Shown here piece after piece: positions 1 through 7,145 of a stretch of 27,968 nucleotides of DNA. The DNA comes from an uncultured Christensenella sp. (GTDB taxonomy: Bacteria; Bacillota; Clostridia; Christensenellales; Borkfalkiaceae), in the NCBI GenBank assembly GCA_910585235.1, contig CAJUCM010000019.1, forward strand, positions 1-27,968, written 5' to 3'. The notes under the pieces were generated by a model, which was given only the letters and a program-made list of their open reading frames with translations, had not been told where the DNA came from and searched no databases. The translations under genes were made by a program, and so were the position numbers. Every line of letters begins with the position of its first letter. Positions within the stretch are counted from its first letter, which is position 1.

Positions 1-54
1 AGCGGTACGTTCGCAACGTACAGGTAACGTGTTCGAGTCACGCTATCTCCACCA
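1..54 (+). tRNA. tRNA-Ala (anticodon CGC), 3' portion, cut by window start
   Basis: The window opens at the end of the D-stem. A five-pair anticodon stem (5-9 with 17-21) closes the seven-base loop TTCGCAA, which gives anticodon CGC at 12-14. The variable loop is AGGTA (22-26). The T-arm has the canonical TTCGAGT loop (32-38), and its outermost pair (27/43) is an A-C mismatch. The acceptor strand TATCTCC, discriminator A and encoded CCA (52-54) follow. T48 lies at tRNA position 70, as needed for the G3-U70 identity pair of alanine tRNAs. The 5' half lies outside the window, so that pair cannot be confirmed. A second CCA follows at 55-57, probably by chance. CGC reads GCG, a common alanine codon in the neighbouring genes. 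Confidence 0.85.
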
Positions 55-79
55 CCATAGGGGAACACCCCGATAAAAG

Positions 80-110
80 AGAAATCGCGTTTGCGGTTTC
101 TTTTTCTTTT
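80..110 (+). terminator. Intrinsic terminator after tRNA-Ala, probably bidirectional
   Basis: A nine-pair stem (80-88 with 93-101, one G-T pair) around loop GTTT is followed by a T-rich run (TTTTCTTTT). On the other strand the stem is followed by CTTTTAT, so it may also terminate the AraC-family gene that ends at 130. Confidence 0.8.
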
Positions 111-129
111 ATCTTCAAAATCTATGCGT

Positions 130-1011
130 TCAATTTTTCATGGTTGATTCGATGAGTTCGCAGTCATAGAGCGTGGGGTTGAAAGCGCGGTCGCTCGGAT
201 AGGAGAACCGCACGCTCATGTTGTAATCGCGGGGAAGTTCGCGCGGAGAAAAGCCGGTATATTCTTTGAAAATGCGGTTGAAATTCCGTATCGTTCCGAA
301 TCCGCACAAGTCCGCGATTTCGGTCATAGATTTTCCGTCGTTCTCGCGCAAAAGCTGTACGGCGTTGTCCGTGCGCACGCTGTTGAGCTGTTGCGAAAAG
401 GTGATGCCCGTCGTTTTCGCAAAGTATCGGGAAAAGTATGAGGGGCTCATTCCCATGAACGAAGCGGCGTCCCCGAATGAAATAAAGCGGTAGCGGGCGT
501 TGATTTCTTCAAGTAATTGTTTGAACCGTTCCGTTGTGCGGTTGTCTTTCAGATTTTTTTCTTCGAGTTCTTCTTTGCGGAAAATATCGATCATGAGGGA
601 CAGGACGCGGCAAGCGGCTTCCGCACCGAAAAAGGGGTGCCGGGATAAGAGCGTTTCGCGCAGTGCGCGGTATTCGGAGGAGAGGTCGTAACTGCCCGAC
701 AGAACGGGAGAGGACAGGCGGAAGTTTTCGGCAAATCCACGGATAATGTCGTAGTCAAAAACAATGACGATCAGAACGGTGTCGGGATCGGATGCGCTCA
801 TATAGTGGACCTGTCCGCTGTCGATGTACAGCGCCTGTCCCTCGGTGAGCGTATGTTTTTTTCCTTCGCAGAATACGTCGATTTTTCCGTGCTCCACGGA
901 GAGCAATTCGCAGTCCGGGTGCCAGTGCAGTAAATTCTGTGAATTTCTGTATTTGCCGACCCAGACTTTACCCGAATCGGAATATTTCCATACTTCGCGC
1001 CTTGCAATCAT
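130..1011 (-). CDS. AraC-family transcriptional regulator
   Basis: 293 residues, the usual length for an AraC/XylS regulator with a sensor domain. Residues about 20-100 look like a cupin sensor domain (HWHPDCELL, the G-Q-A-L-Y-I-D-S-G-Q-V-H pattern), expected to bind a sugar or similar ligand. Residues about 163-275 carry the two helix-turn-helix motifs of the family, including ISFGDAASFMGMSPSYFSRYF and the signature IADLCGFGTIRNFNRIFKEYTGFSPRE-like segment. The start is supported by AAAGGA nine bases before the ATG and by a consensus promoter at 1045-1073. It is divergent from galE across 270 bp, so control of the gal operon is plausible. AraC regulators often act on a neighbouring divergent operon, but no operator is proven here, and the ligand is unknown. 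Confidence 0.93.
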   Translation of the reverse strand: MIARREVWKYSDSGKVWVGKYRNSQNLLHWHPDCELLSVEHGKIDVFCEGKKHTLTEGQALYIDSGQVHYMSASDPDTVLIVIVFDYDIIRGFAENFRLSSPVLSGSYDLSSEYRALRETLLSRHPFFGAEAACRVLSLMIDIFRKEELEEKNLKDNRTTERFKQLLEEINARYRFISFGDAASFMGMSPSYFSRYFAKTTGITFSQQLNSVRTDNAVQLLRENDGKSMTEIADLCGFGTIRNFNRIFKEYTGFSPRELPRDYNMSVRFSYPSDRAFNPTLYDCELIESTMKN

Positions 1012-1044
1012 TTCCTGCGTTCCTTTACTTTATTTTTCAGAGAT

Positions 1045-1073
1045 ATTATACCGCGCTAAGGCTTGTCTGTCAA
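1045..1073 (-). promoter_or_regulatory. Sigma-70 type promoter of the AraC-family gene
   Basis: Read on the minus strand: TTGACA (1068-1073), 17-bp spacer, TATAAT (1045-1050). Both boxes are perfect consensus. The -10 lies 33 bases before the start codon. Confidence 0.88.
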
Positions 1074-1126
1074 GGTGTGAAATTATTAAAAAGTCAATAA
1101 ATGTCCAATACTACATAAATAAATGC

Positions 1127-1156
1127 TTGAATGGGACAGGGAGGCTCTGTTATAAT
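1127..1156 (+). promoter_or_regulatory. Promoter of the gal operon and its leader RNA
   Basis: TTGAAT (1127-1132), 18-bp spacer, perfect TATAAT (1151-1156). Transcription should begin near 1163, about 120 bases before galE. The weak -35 box next to a divergent AraC-family gene fits an activated promoter (inference). Confidence 0.75.
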
Positions 1157-1162
1157 AATCCC

Positions 1163-1255
1163 GACGAAAGCAAAAGATACTTGCAATTCGTTAGGAAAAT
1201 CTTTCTCACCCCCCTAAGAAAGATGAAAAGGCGGTATTTTTGTGCCGCCTTTTTT
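1163..1255 (+). ncRNA. Structured galE leader RNA ending in an intrinsic terminator
   Basis: From the inferred start near 1163 the transcript folds into a perfect eight-pair stem (1199-1206 with 1217-1224), which presents a loop with six consecutive C (1209-1214). It is followed directly by the terminator at 1226-1255. This could be an attenuated leader, where a signal decides read-through into galETK, or a short independent RNA of about 93 bases. I recognise no known riboswitch class. The transcription start is inferred only from the -10 position. Confidence 0.5.
1226..1255 (+). terminator. Intrinsic terminator inside the gal leader, upstream of galE
   Basis: A nine-pair stem, AAAAGGCGG (1226-1234) with CCGCCTTTT (1245-1253), has a 10-base loop and a T-run through 1255. 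It sits downstream of the gal promoter and 26 bases before the galE start codon. Transcripts must pass it to reach galE unless there is a promoter I did not find. Confidence 0.8.
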
Positions 1256-1281
1256 CCTAAAAAACAATAAGGAGTCGGAAT

Positions 1282-2295
1282 ATGAACGTATTAGTGACGG
1301 GCGGAGCGGGTTATATCGGAAGTCATACCTGCGTAGAACTTTTGGAGAACGGATATAACGTGATCGTAGTGGATAATCTTTCAAACGCCTCGGTGGAAAG
1401 CATTCAGCGCGTGAGAGAGATCACGGGAAAAGAGGTCTTATTTTACGATACGGACGTGCGCGACAAAGCCGCGATGGATCTGATCTTTGCACGGCAGAAA
1501 ATCGACTGGGTCATTCATTTTGCGGGGCTCAAAGCGGTCGGGGAGAGCTGTAAAAAGCCCGTGGAATATTACGACAACAATCTGAACGGCACGCTCGTTC
1601 TCTTGCGTGCGATGCGGGAACACAACTGCAAGAAAATCGTGTTTTCTTCGTCGGCGACGGTGTACGGCGATCCCGAAGTTCTGCCGCTTACCGAAGAGTG
1701 TAAAACGGGCGGTACGACAAACCCGTACGGCACGAGCAAGTATTTTCAGGAGATCATGCTCCGCGATCTGTACAATTCCGATCCCGAATGGACGGTCGTG
1801 CTACTGCGTTATTTCAATCCCGTGGGCGCGCACAAGAGCGGGCTGATCGGGGAGGACCCCAAAGGAATCCCCAATAATTTGACGCCGTATATCGCAAAGG
1901 TTGCGATCGGCGAACTCAAAGAGATCAGCGTGTTCGGCAACGATTATCCCACGCCGGACGGTACGGGCGTGCGTGACTATATTCACGTCACCGATCTTGC
2001 AAAGGGACACGTTGCGGCGATCGAAAAGATCGGCGGGAACGGGGTCTATACCTATAACCTCGGCACGGGCGTCGGGTATAGCGTTCTGGACGTGATACAC
2101 GCGTTTGAAAAGGCGTGCGGGCATCAACTTCCCTACGTCATCAAGGAACGGCGCGCGGGCGACATTGCGGCGTGTTACGCGAACGCCGAAAAGGCAAAGA
2201 GAGAACTCGGCTGGGAGGCGAAGCTCGGAATTGACGAAATGTGCGCTTCGCTCTGGAACTGGCAGACAAAAAATCCCAACGGATATAAGCGGTGA
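1282..2295 (+). CDS. galE: UDP-glucose 4-epimerase
   Basis: Interconverts UDP-galactose and UDP-glucose in the cytoplasm, the last step of the Leloir pathway; it also supplies UDP-galactose for surface polymers. 337 residues, normal for bacterial GalE (extended short-chain dehydrogenase/reductase fold). The N-terminus has the NAD-binding G7-x-x-G10-x-x-G13 motif (GGAGYIGSH). The catalytic set is visible: the SSS run near residues 122-124, Tyr149 and Lys153 in NPYGTSK. The start has AAGGAG seven bases upstream. It is the first gene of galE-galT-galK and overlaps the GTG start of galT by four bases, which points to translational coupling. Its expression is probably affected by the leader terminator at 1226-1255. 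Confidence 0.97.
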   Translation: MNVLVTGGAGYIGSHTCVELLENGYNVIVVDNLSNASVESIQRVREITGKEVLFYDTDVRDKAAMDLIFARQKIDWVIHFAGLKAVGESCKKPVEYYDNNLNGTLVLLRAMREHNCKKIVFSSSATVYGDPEVLPLTEECKTGGTTNPYGTSKYFQEIMLRDLYNSDPEWTVVLLRYFNPVGAHKSGLIGEDPKGIPNNLTPYIAKVAIGELKEISVFGNDYPTPDGTGVRDYIHVTDLAKGHVAAIEKIGGNGVYTYNLGTGVGYSVLDVIHAFEKACGHQLPYVIKERRAGDIAACYANAEKAKRELGWEAKLGIDEMCASLWNWQTKNPNGYKR

Positions 2296-3656
2296 AGAGC
2301 ATGGAAGACGTTTTGAAAAGAGCGGACGAACTGACCGCGTATGCGGTCGAAAATCTGGAACTTGACGCGCGCAATCAAATTTATCTGCGCAACCGCCTTT
2401 TGGAGTTTTTGCAGAACGCGGAGGGGGAAGAACTCTCCGAAGAGGAGACGGACGAGGTGTTCGGCTTATTATCTCTTCTGCCCGCCGAAATCAACGATAA
2501 GTTTTATGCTCTCTTTCGGGAGGACGCTAAAAAAGCCACGGATTGGTTTTACGGATACTGCGTGAAGAACGAGTATGTGAAAAAGGCGAAACTCGACAGG
2601 AATCCCCGTTTTGAAGCGGGCGGGCTGATCGTGACGATCAACAAAGCCAAGCCGGAGTTTCGCGATCCCAAAAAGGCGAAAGCGGGCAACTCGGTGGACG
2701 GCGGTTTTGCGAAGTGCGTCATTTGCCGCGAAAACGAGGGCTACGGCGCGCGCAACAAGCGGAATCTTAGAACGGTCGATCTGACGCTGGGCGGTGAAAA
2801 GTGGTTCTGGCAGTATTCGCCCTACGGTTACTTCCGCGAACACGGGATCGCCGTGAACTGCGAACATATCCCCATGCACGTCGATCGGGCGACCTTTACA
2901 AAACTCATGGACTTTGCGGATATGTTTCCGCATTACTTTATCGGCTGTAACGCGCCCCTGCCGAGGATCGGCGGAAGCGTTCTGGCGCACGACCACTATC
3001 AGGGCGGCGGGGAAATTCTGCCCATGCACAGGGCGGGCGCCGTCTATACCCTGAAACGCAAGGATCACGGCGACGCGGTCGTGGAGGTCGTGGATTGGCA
3101 GGGGACGGTTATCCGCGTCGTTTCAAAGAACCGCTTGACGATCGAGGAGATCTGTTCGGAGATCAACGAAAAGTGGGTGAATTATGACGATCCCGCACTC
3201 GGAATCGTGCATGAGGACGCGGACGGCGTTCACAATGCGGTCTCTCCGACGGTGGTAAAAACTGAGCGCGGATATGAAATGAGCTTGATTTTGCGCTCGA
3301 ATATTACGAGCGAACGCTATCCCGACGGGATATTCCACGCGCACCCCGAATTTCACATGATCAAAAAAGAGAGTATCGGATTGATCGAAGCGCAGGGGCT
3401 GTTTATTCTCCCCGGAAGGCTCGAAGAACAGCTCGGCGAATTGGAGAAGATCATTGAGGCGCAAAAGCCTCTTCCCGCGGAATTTGCCGATTTCAGACTC
3501 GTCTATGACGAAGTGAAAGAAATCGGCGGGAACGTACACGAAGCAATGCAGACGGAGCTCGGCAGGATCTGCAACCGCATTCTTTTGAATACGGCGGTAT
3601 TCAAGGAGAAGGCGCAGACGGTAGAATTTCTGAAAGAAATGGGGTATATACTATGA
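2292..3656 (+). CDS. galT: UDP-glucose--hexose-1-phosphate uridylyltransferase (class II GalT)
   Basis: Transfers UMP from UDP-glucose to galactose-1-phosphate, giving UDP-galactose and glucose-1-phosphate. At 454 residues it matches the longer class II GalT form typical of Firmicutes rather than the roughly 350-residue class I enzyme. Characteristic segments are the His-Asp-His in VLAHDHYQGG (233-235) and HAHPEFHMIKKESIG near 349. The chosen start is the GTG that overlaps the galE stop (GTGA). An ATG at 2301 is an alternative that would remove three residues; neither has a strong ribosome site. Its stop overlaps the galK start as ATGA, so the three gal genes are tightly coupled. Confidence 0.96.
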   Translation: MKSMEDVLKRADELTAYAVENLELDARNQIYLRNRLLEFLQNAEGEELSEEETDEVFGLLSLLPAEINDKFYALFREDAKKATDWFYGYCVKNEYVKKAKLDRNPRFEAGGLIVTINKAKPEFRDPKKAKAGNSVDGGFAKCVICRENEGYGARNKRNLRTVDLTLGGEKWFWQYSPYGYFREHGIAVNCEHIPMHVDRATFTKLMDFADMFPHYFIGCNAPLPRIGGSVLAHDHYQGGGEILPMHRAGAVYTLKRKDHGDAVVEVVDWQGTVIRVVSKNRLTIEEICSEINEKWVNYDDPALGIVHEDADGVHNAVSPTVVKTERGYEMSLILRSNITSERYPDGIFHAHPEFHMIKKESIGLIEAQGLFILPGRLEEQLGELEKIIEAQKPLPAEFADFRLVYDEVKEIGGNVHEAMQTELGRICNRILLNTAVFKEKAQTVEFLKEMGYIL

Positions 3657-4771
3657 AAAACAATTATGATTACAAAGTATCGGCGGCAGGAAGGGTGAAT
3701 CTGATCGGCGAACACGTCGATTACTGCGGCGGAAAAGTTCTGCCTGCGGCACTCTCTTTGCGCAATACCGTCTATGTAAAGCCCAACGGCACGGATAAAC
3801 TTAATTTATCTTGGACGGACATTCCCGATAAAATTACGCTCGACATTGATAAACTCGATGATTACAGAGACGTAAAATATGCCAACTATCCCGCGGGAAG
3901 CGCGCTCATGTGGCAGCGTGCGGGGAAAAAGATCGTCGGTTGCGATATGCTTTACGACTGCACGGTGCCGTTCGGGAGCGGACTTTCCTCTTCGGCGGCG
4001 ATCGAAGTATCCACGATCGCGGCGCTTGCGACTGCGGCGGGGGAAGAGATCGACCCCGTGGAGATCGCGCTCCTTGCGCAGAAGGCGGAGCGTGAATATA
4101 CGGGCGTCAACTGCGGGATCATGGATCAGTACGCTTCGGCGTGCGGAAAGAAAAATCATGCGATCCTGCTCGATTGCAAAACGCTCGAACGCGAGTATGT
4201 GAACATCGATTTGGGAAACTGCACGCTCGTTATTATCAACTGTAAAAAGCCGCATAACCTTGTGGAGAGCAAATATAACGAACGCCGTGCCGAGACGGAG
4301 GAAGCGCTTGAAAAGTTAAAAACGAAGAAGAACGTTTCCTGTCTTGCCGATTTAACGCCCATGGAGTTTGCGTGTATCGGCGGCGTTCTCGAAGGAAAGG
4401 TCAAAGACAGGGCGCGCCACGTCGTGGAAGAGTGCGAACGCGTCCGCCTTGCTGTTCAGGCAATGAAAGCGGGGAATATGGTGGAGCTTGGGTCTCTTCT
4501 GAACGCCTCGCACGCGTCTCTGCGCGATTTGTATGAAGTTACGGGAAAGGAACTCGATACGCTGGCGGCGGTCGCACAGGCGCACCCCGCGTGTCTCGGT
4601 TCGCGCATGACGGGCGCGGGGTTCGGCGGCTGTACGGTATCTCTTGTGAGAAAATCGGGCGCCGAGAGCTTCAAAAAGCAGGTGACGGAGGAATATTTTA
4701 AGGCGACGGGGTACCGCGCGGAGGTCTATGACGCTTCCATAGACGACGGGATCCGCGTGGAAAAATTATAA
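3653..4771 (+). CDS. galK: Galactokinase
   Basis: Phosphorylates galactose to galactose-1-phosphate with ATP, the first committed Leloir step. 372 residues, GHMP-kinase fold. The galactokinase signature GRVNLIGEHVDY is at residues 13-24, the phosphate-binding VPFGSGLSSSAA loop at about 105-116, and the third GHMP motif MTGAGFGGC at about 319-327. The ATG start overlaps the galT stop, and a terminator follows 15 bases after the stop. There is no mutarotase or galactose transporter gene in the window, so uptake must be encoded elsewhere. Confidence 0.97.
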   Translation: MKNNYDYKVSAAGRVNLIGEHVDYCGGKVLPAALSLRNTVYVKPNGTDKLNLSWTDIPDKITLDIDKLDDYRDVKYANYPAGSALMWQRAGKKIVGCDMLYDCTVPFGSGLSSSAAIEVSTIAALATAAGEEIDPVEIALLAQKAEREYTGVNCGIMDQYASACGKKNHAILLDCKTLEREYVNIDLGNCTLVIINCKKPHNLVESKYNERRAETEEALEKLKTKKNVSCLADLTPMEFACIGGVLEGKVKDRARHVVEECERVRLAVQAMKAGNMVELGSLLNASHASLRDLYEVTGKELDTLAAVAQAHPACLGSRMTGAGFGGCTVSLVRKSGAESFKKQVTEEYFKATGYRAEVYDASIDDGIRVEKL

Positions 4772-4785
4772 ACGGATATGAAAAC

Positions 4786-4820
4786 AGCCGTTCGGGATCA
4801 GCCGAACGGCTTATTTTTTA
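4786..4820 (+). terminator. Intrinsic terminator of the gal operon
   Basis: A perfect ten-pair stem, AGCCGTTCGG (4786-4795) with CCGAACGGCT (4802-4811), with a six-base loop and the tail TATTTTTTA. Confidence 0.92.
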
Positions 4821-4838
4821 TAAACGTTTCAAAAACGC

Positions 4839-4869
4839 TTGACAACGCAGTACAGGGGGGGGGTATAAT
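4839..4869 (+). promoter_or_regulatory. Promoter with a nine-G homopolymer in its spacer (candidate phase-variable promoter)
   Basis: Perfect TTGACA (4839-4844) and perfect TATAAT (4864-4869) are 19 bp apart. The last nine spacer bases are all G (4855-4863). Nineteen is two more than the optimum, so loss of two G by slippage would restore a 17-bp spacer. It drives the lipoprotein gene at 4901. Confidence 0.8.
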
Positions 4870-4900
4870 CGAAGTATCTTATCGACAAGGAGAAAAAGGT

Positions 4901-5638
4901 ATGAAAAAGAGATTTGCAACAACTTTGGCAAGCGTATTGCTTGCGAGCGTTATGTGCGTCGGCTTTGCGGCGTGCGGCGACGATTCTGCGGAAGGTGATC
5001 CCGCGAAAGAAGCGGAGAACTTAGTCGGCGAAGAGGTGAATAAAGCGACTTGGGACGCGGCGTTTGATTTGGAGAATTATACGAATTTCAAAATGGAAAC
5101 AATCGGAAATAGCACTATGGTGGATAGCGCGGGCGGGTATGAAATCGTTGCCGAGGGCATAACGACATACATTTATGCCGATCAAACGACTTACGGAAAA
5201 TATAAGTGCGATATTTCATATTCCGGAAACGTTCCCGATGAAGTAAAAGATTTTTACTCAAAAATATCGAACATGGAATACTATCTTGATGAAAAGGAAA
5301 ATAAGTGTATTGAAAAAATTGACGGGTCTTGGGCGGCTGTTGACGAAAATAGCGGAGATCATTATGTCAGTGCGTTTGAATTCTTGGATGAGACAGTTGG
5401 CGCACTTAAATATACGGTCGGCGGATATGATAAATTCGAGTACAGCGCGGCGGCAAAGGGCTATGTGGTAAAAACTTCGGAAAATGATTTGCAGGGTTTA
5501 TCCTATGTGATAAAGTTCAAAGACGGAAAATTGAAAGTCTTTACGATCAATAGCGAACTTGATGAGACTAACAAAAGGAGTGCGATGATATTGCTTACCT
5601 GCGGCGGGCAGAGCGTGACGCTGCCGGAAATAGTATAA
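4901..5638 (+). CDS. Putative lipoprotein of unknown function
   Basis: 245 residues. The signal peptide is MKKRFATTLASVLLASVMCV followed by GFAAC. The lipobox-like F-A-A-C before GDDSAEGD predicts lipid modification of that Cys and attachment to the outer face of the membrane. The mature part is acidic, mixed alpha/beta and has several Tyr-rich strands; I do not recognise a family. The start was chosen at 4901 because AAGGAG (4887-4892) precedes it and the signal peptide begins there. An in-frame ATG at 4778 would place the gal terminator and the promoter inside the coding region. Monocistronic. Its expression may switch with the G-tract in its promoter. It could be a ligand-binding or surface-sensing lipoprotein; no evidence decides. 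Confidence 0.85.
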   Translation: MKKRFATTLASVLLASVMCVGFAACGDDSAEGDPAKEAENLVGEEVNKATWDAAFDLENYTNFKMETIGNSTMVDSAGGYEIVAEGITTYIYADQTTYGKYKCDISYSGNVPDEVKDFYSKISNMEYYLDEKENKCIEKIDGSWAAVDENSGDHYVSAFEFLDETVGALKYTVGGYDKFEYSAAAKGYVVKTSENDLQGLSYVIKFKDGKLKVFTINSELDETNKRSAMILLTCGGQSVTLPEIV

Positions 5639-5653
5639 AAATTAAAAATAGCC

Positions 5654-5675
5654 CGCCCGCGCAAATTCGCGGGCG
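5654..5675. terminator. GC-rich hairpin in the convergent region (terminator for nfnB side)
   Basis: A perfect eight-pair stem, CGCCCGCG with CGCGGGCG, around CAAATT. On the minus strand it is followed, after GGC, by TATTTTTAATTTTT, so it fits termination of the minus-strand nfn operon. Confidence 0.55.
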
Positions 5676-5694
5676 AAGTTAATTAAAAACCTCA

Positions 5695-5720
5695 CCCCGC
5701 TTGGCAAAAGCCAAGCGGGG
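5695..5720. terminator. Strong hairpin in the convergent region, likely bidirectional terminator
   Basis: A perfect eleven-pair stem, CCCCGCTTGGC with GCCAAGCGGGG, around AAAA. The plus-strand tail is TATAGTTT; the minus-strand tail, after TGAGG, is TTTTTAATT. It lies between the lipoprotein gene and nfnB, which converge here. Confidence 0.7.
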
Positions 5721-5735
5721 TATAGTTTATGGAAA

Positions 5736-7145
5736 TCATTTTTTTGACAGGTATTCGTCGATTGCCTTGGCGGCGGTCTTGCCGGCGCCCATGGCGGAAA
5801 TGACCGTGGCGGCTCCCGTGACGGCGTCCCCGCCCGCATAGACCGCTTTCCGCGACGAAAGACCGTTTTCGTCAACGATAATGCCGCCGCGCGGATTGAC
5901 GGAAAGTCCCTCCGTCGTGTTCTTGATGAGGGGATTGGGGGAAGTGCCGATCGCCATGATGACGGTATCGACGGGCAGTTCAAATTCCGATCCTGCAACG
6001 GGAACGGGACGGCGTCTGCCTTTTTCGTCGGGCGCGCCCAGTTCCATGCGGATACACCTGATCCCCGTGACAAAACCGTTTTTCGGATCGCGCGGATCGT
6101 TTTCGTTATAATAGCCGAGGATTTCGACGGGATTGCAGAGCAGGCGGAACTCGATTCCCTCCTCCTCGGCGTGTTCGACTTCTTCGCGGCGCGCGGGAAG
6201 CTCCTCCATGGAACGGCGATAGACGATATAGACTTTTTCCGCGCCTAAGCGGAGCGCCGTTCTCGCCGCGTCCATGGCGACGTTTCCGCCTCCCACGACC
6301 GCGACCCTACCGCCTTTCATGATGGGGGTATCCGAATCGTTGTGGTACGCTTTCATGAGATTGCTCCGCGTGAGGTATTCGTTGGCGGAATACACGCCTT
6401 TGAGCGATTCTCCCTCGATCCCCATAAAATTGGGAAGTCCCGCGCCCGAACCGATAAAGACCGCTTCGTAGCCCATATCGAAGAGTTCGTCCACGGTGAG
6501 CGTAGTGCCGATGACGACGTTCGTTTGAATATCCACGCCGAGCGCTTTCAGCGTTTCGACTTCTTTGGCGACGATCGCTTTCGGCAGGCGGAATTCGGGA
6601 ATGCCGTAAACGAGAACGCCGCCCGCGGTGTGGAGCGCCTCGAACACGGTGACGGAGTAGCCTTTTTTTGCAAGGTCGCCCGCGCAGGTCAAGCCCGAAG
6701 GTCCCGAACCCACGACGGCGACTCTATGCCCGTTGCTCTTTGCGACCGCGGGGGAAGCGCCCGTATGCGCGTTGTGCCGGTCGGCGACAAAGCGTTCGAG
6801 CCGCCCGATCCCGACGGGTTCAAACTTTACGCCGAGCGTGCATTTGCATTCGCACTGCGTCTCCTGCGGGCAGACCCTGCCGCATACGGCGGGCAGGGAA
6901 GAGGTCTTTGAAATGATCGCGTAGGCGCCTTCAAAGTCGCCCTCTTTGATTTTTGCGATAAATTCGGGGATGTGAATATTGACGGGACAGCCCGCGACGC
7001 AGGGTTTATTTTTGCAGTTCAGACAGCGCATTGCCTCGGCGATCGCCGTCTCCTCGGAATAGCCGAGCGCGACTTCGTCAAAGTTTCTTGCGCGTACTTT
7101 CGGCTCCTGCGTCGGCATGGGGTGCTTTTTCGGGTCGATTGCCAT
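5736..7145 (-). CDS. nfnB: NfnB-type subunit of NADH-dependent ferredoxin:NADP+ oxidoreductase (GltD-like flavoprotein)
   Basis: 469 residues, the size of NfnB and of the glutamate synthase small subunit (GltD), which are homologous. The N-terminal ferredoxin-like part has C41-x2-C44-x4-C49-x3-C53 and a second cluster in CGRVCPQETQCECKC, the ligands of two [4Fe-4S] centres in this family. Two dinucleotide-binding motifs follow: VAVVGSGPSG for FAD, and VAVVGGGNVAMDAARTA followed by VYRR for NADPH. The gene lies directly behind nfnA (TAATG one-base overlap) with GGAGG before its start, and no large glutamate synthase subunit is nearby, so NfnB is preferred over GltD. NfnAB bifurcates: it couples exergonic NADP+ reduction by reduced ferredoxin to NADP+ reduction by NADH, supplying NADPH in anaerobes. 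Confidence 0.88.
   Translation of the reverse strand: MAIDPKKHPMPTQEPKVRARNFDEVALGYSEETAIAEAMRCLNCKNKPCVAGCPVNIHIPEFIAKIKEGDFEGAYAIISKTSSLPAVCGRVCPQETQCECKCTLGVKFEPVGIGRLERFVADRHNAHTGASPAVAKSNGHRVAVVGSGPSGLTCAGDLAKKGYSVTVFEALHTAGGVLVYGIPEFRLPKAIVAKEVETLKALGVDIQTNVVIGTTLTVDELFDMGYEAVFIGSGAGLPNFMGIEGESLKGVYSANEYLTRSNLMKAYHNDSDTPIMKGGRVAVVGGGNVAMDAARTALRLGAEKVYIVYRRSMEELPARREEVEHAEEEGIEFRLLCNPVEILGYYNENDPRDPKNGFVTGIRCIRMELGAPDEKGRRRPVPVAGSEFELPVDTVIMAIGTSPNPLIKNTTEGLSVNPRGGIIVDENGLSSRKAVYAGGDAVTGAATVISAMGAGKTAAKAIDEYLSKK

Noticed and set aside
1..54. Reading the partial RNA as a long-arm tRNA (Leu, Ser, Tyr) or tmRNA 3' end
   Set aside because: The strong stem near the window start fits exactly as an anticodon arm with loop TTCGCAA, followed by a standard AGGTA variable loop and an alanine-type acceptor end, so a normal tRNA-Ala explains all positions.
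4778..4900. N-terminal extension of the lipoprotein from an ATG at 4778
   Set aside because: It would translate through the gal terminator, promoter and G-tract. The ribosome site and signal peptide both point to 4901.
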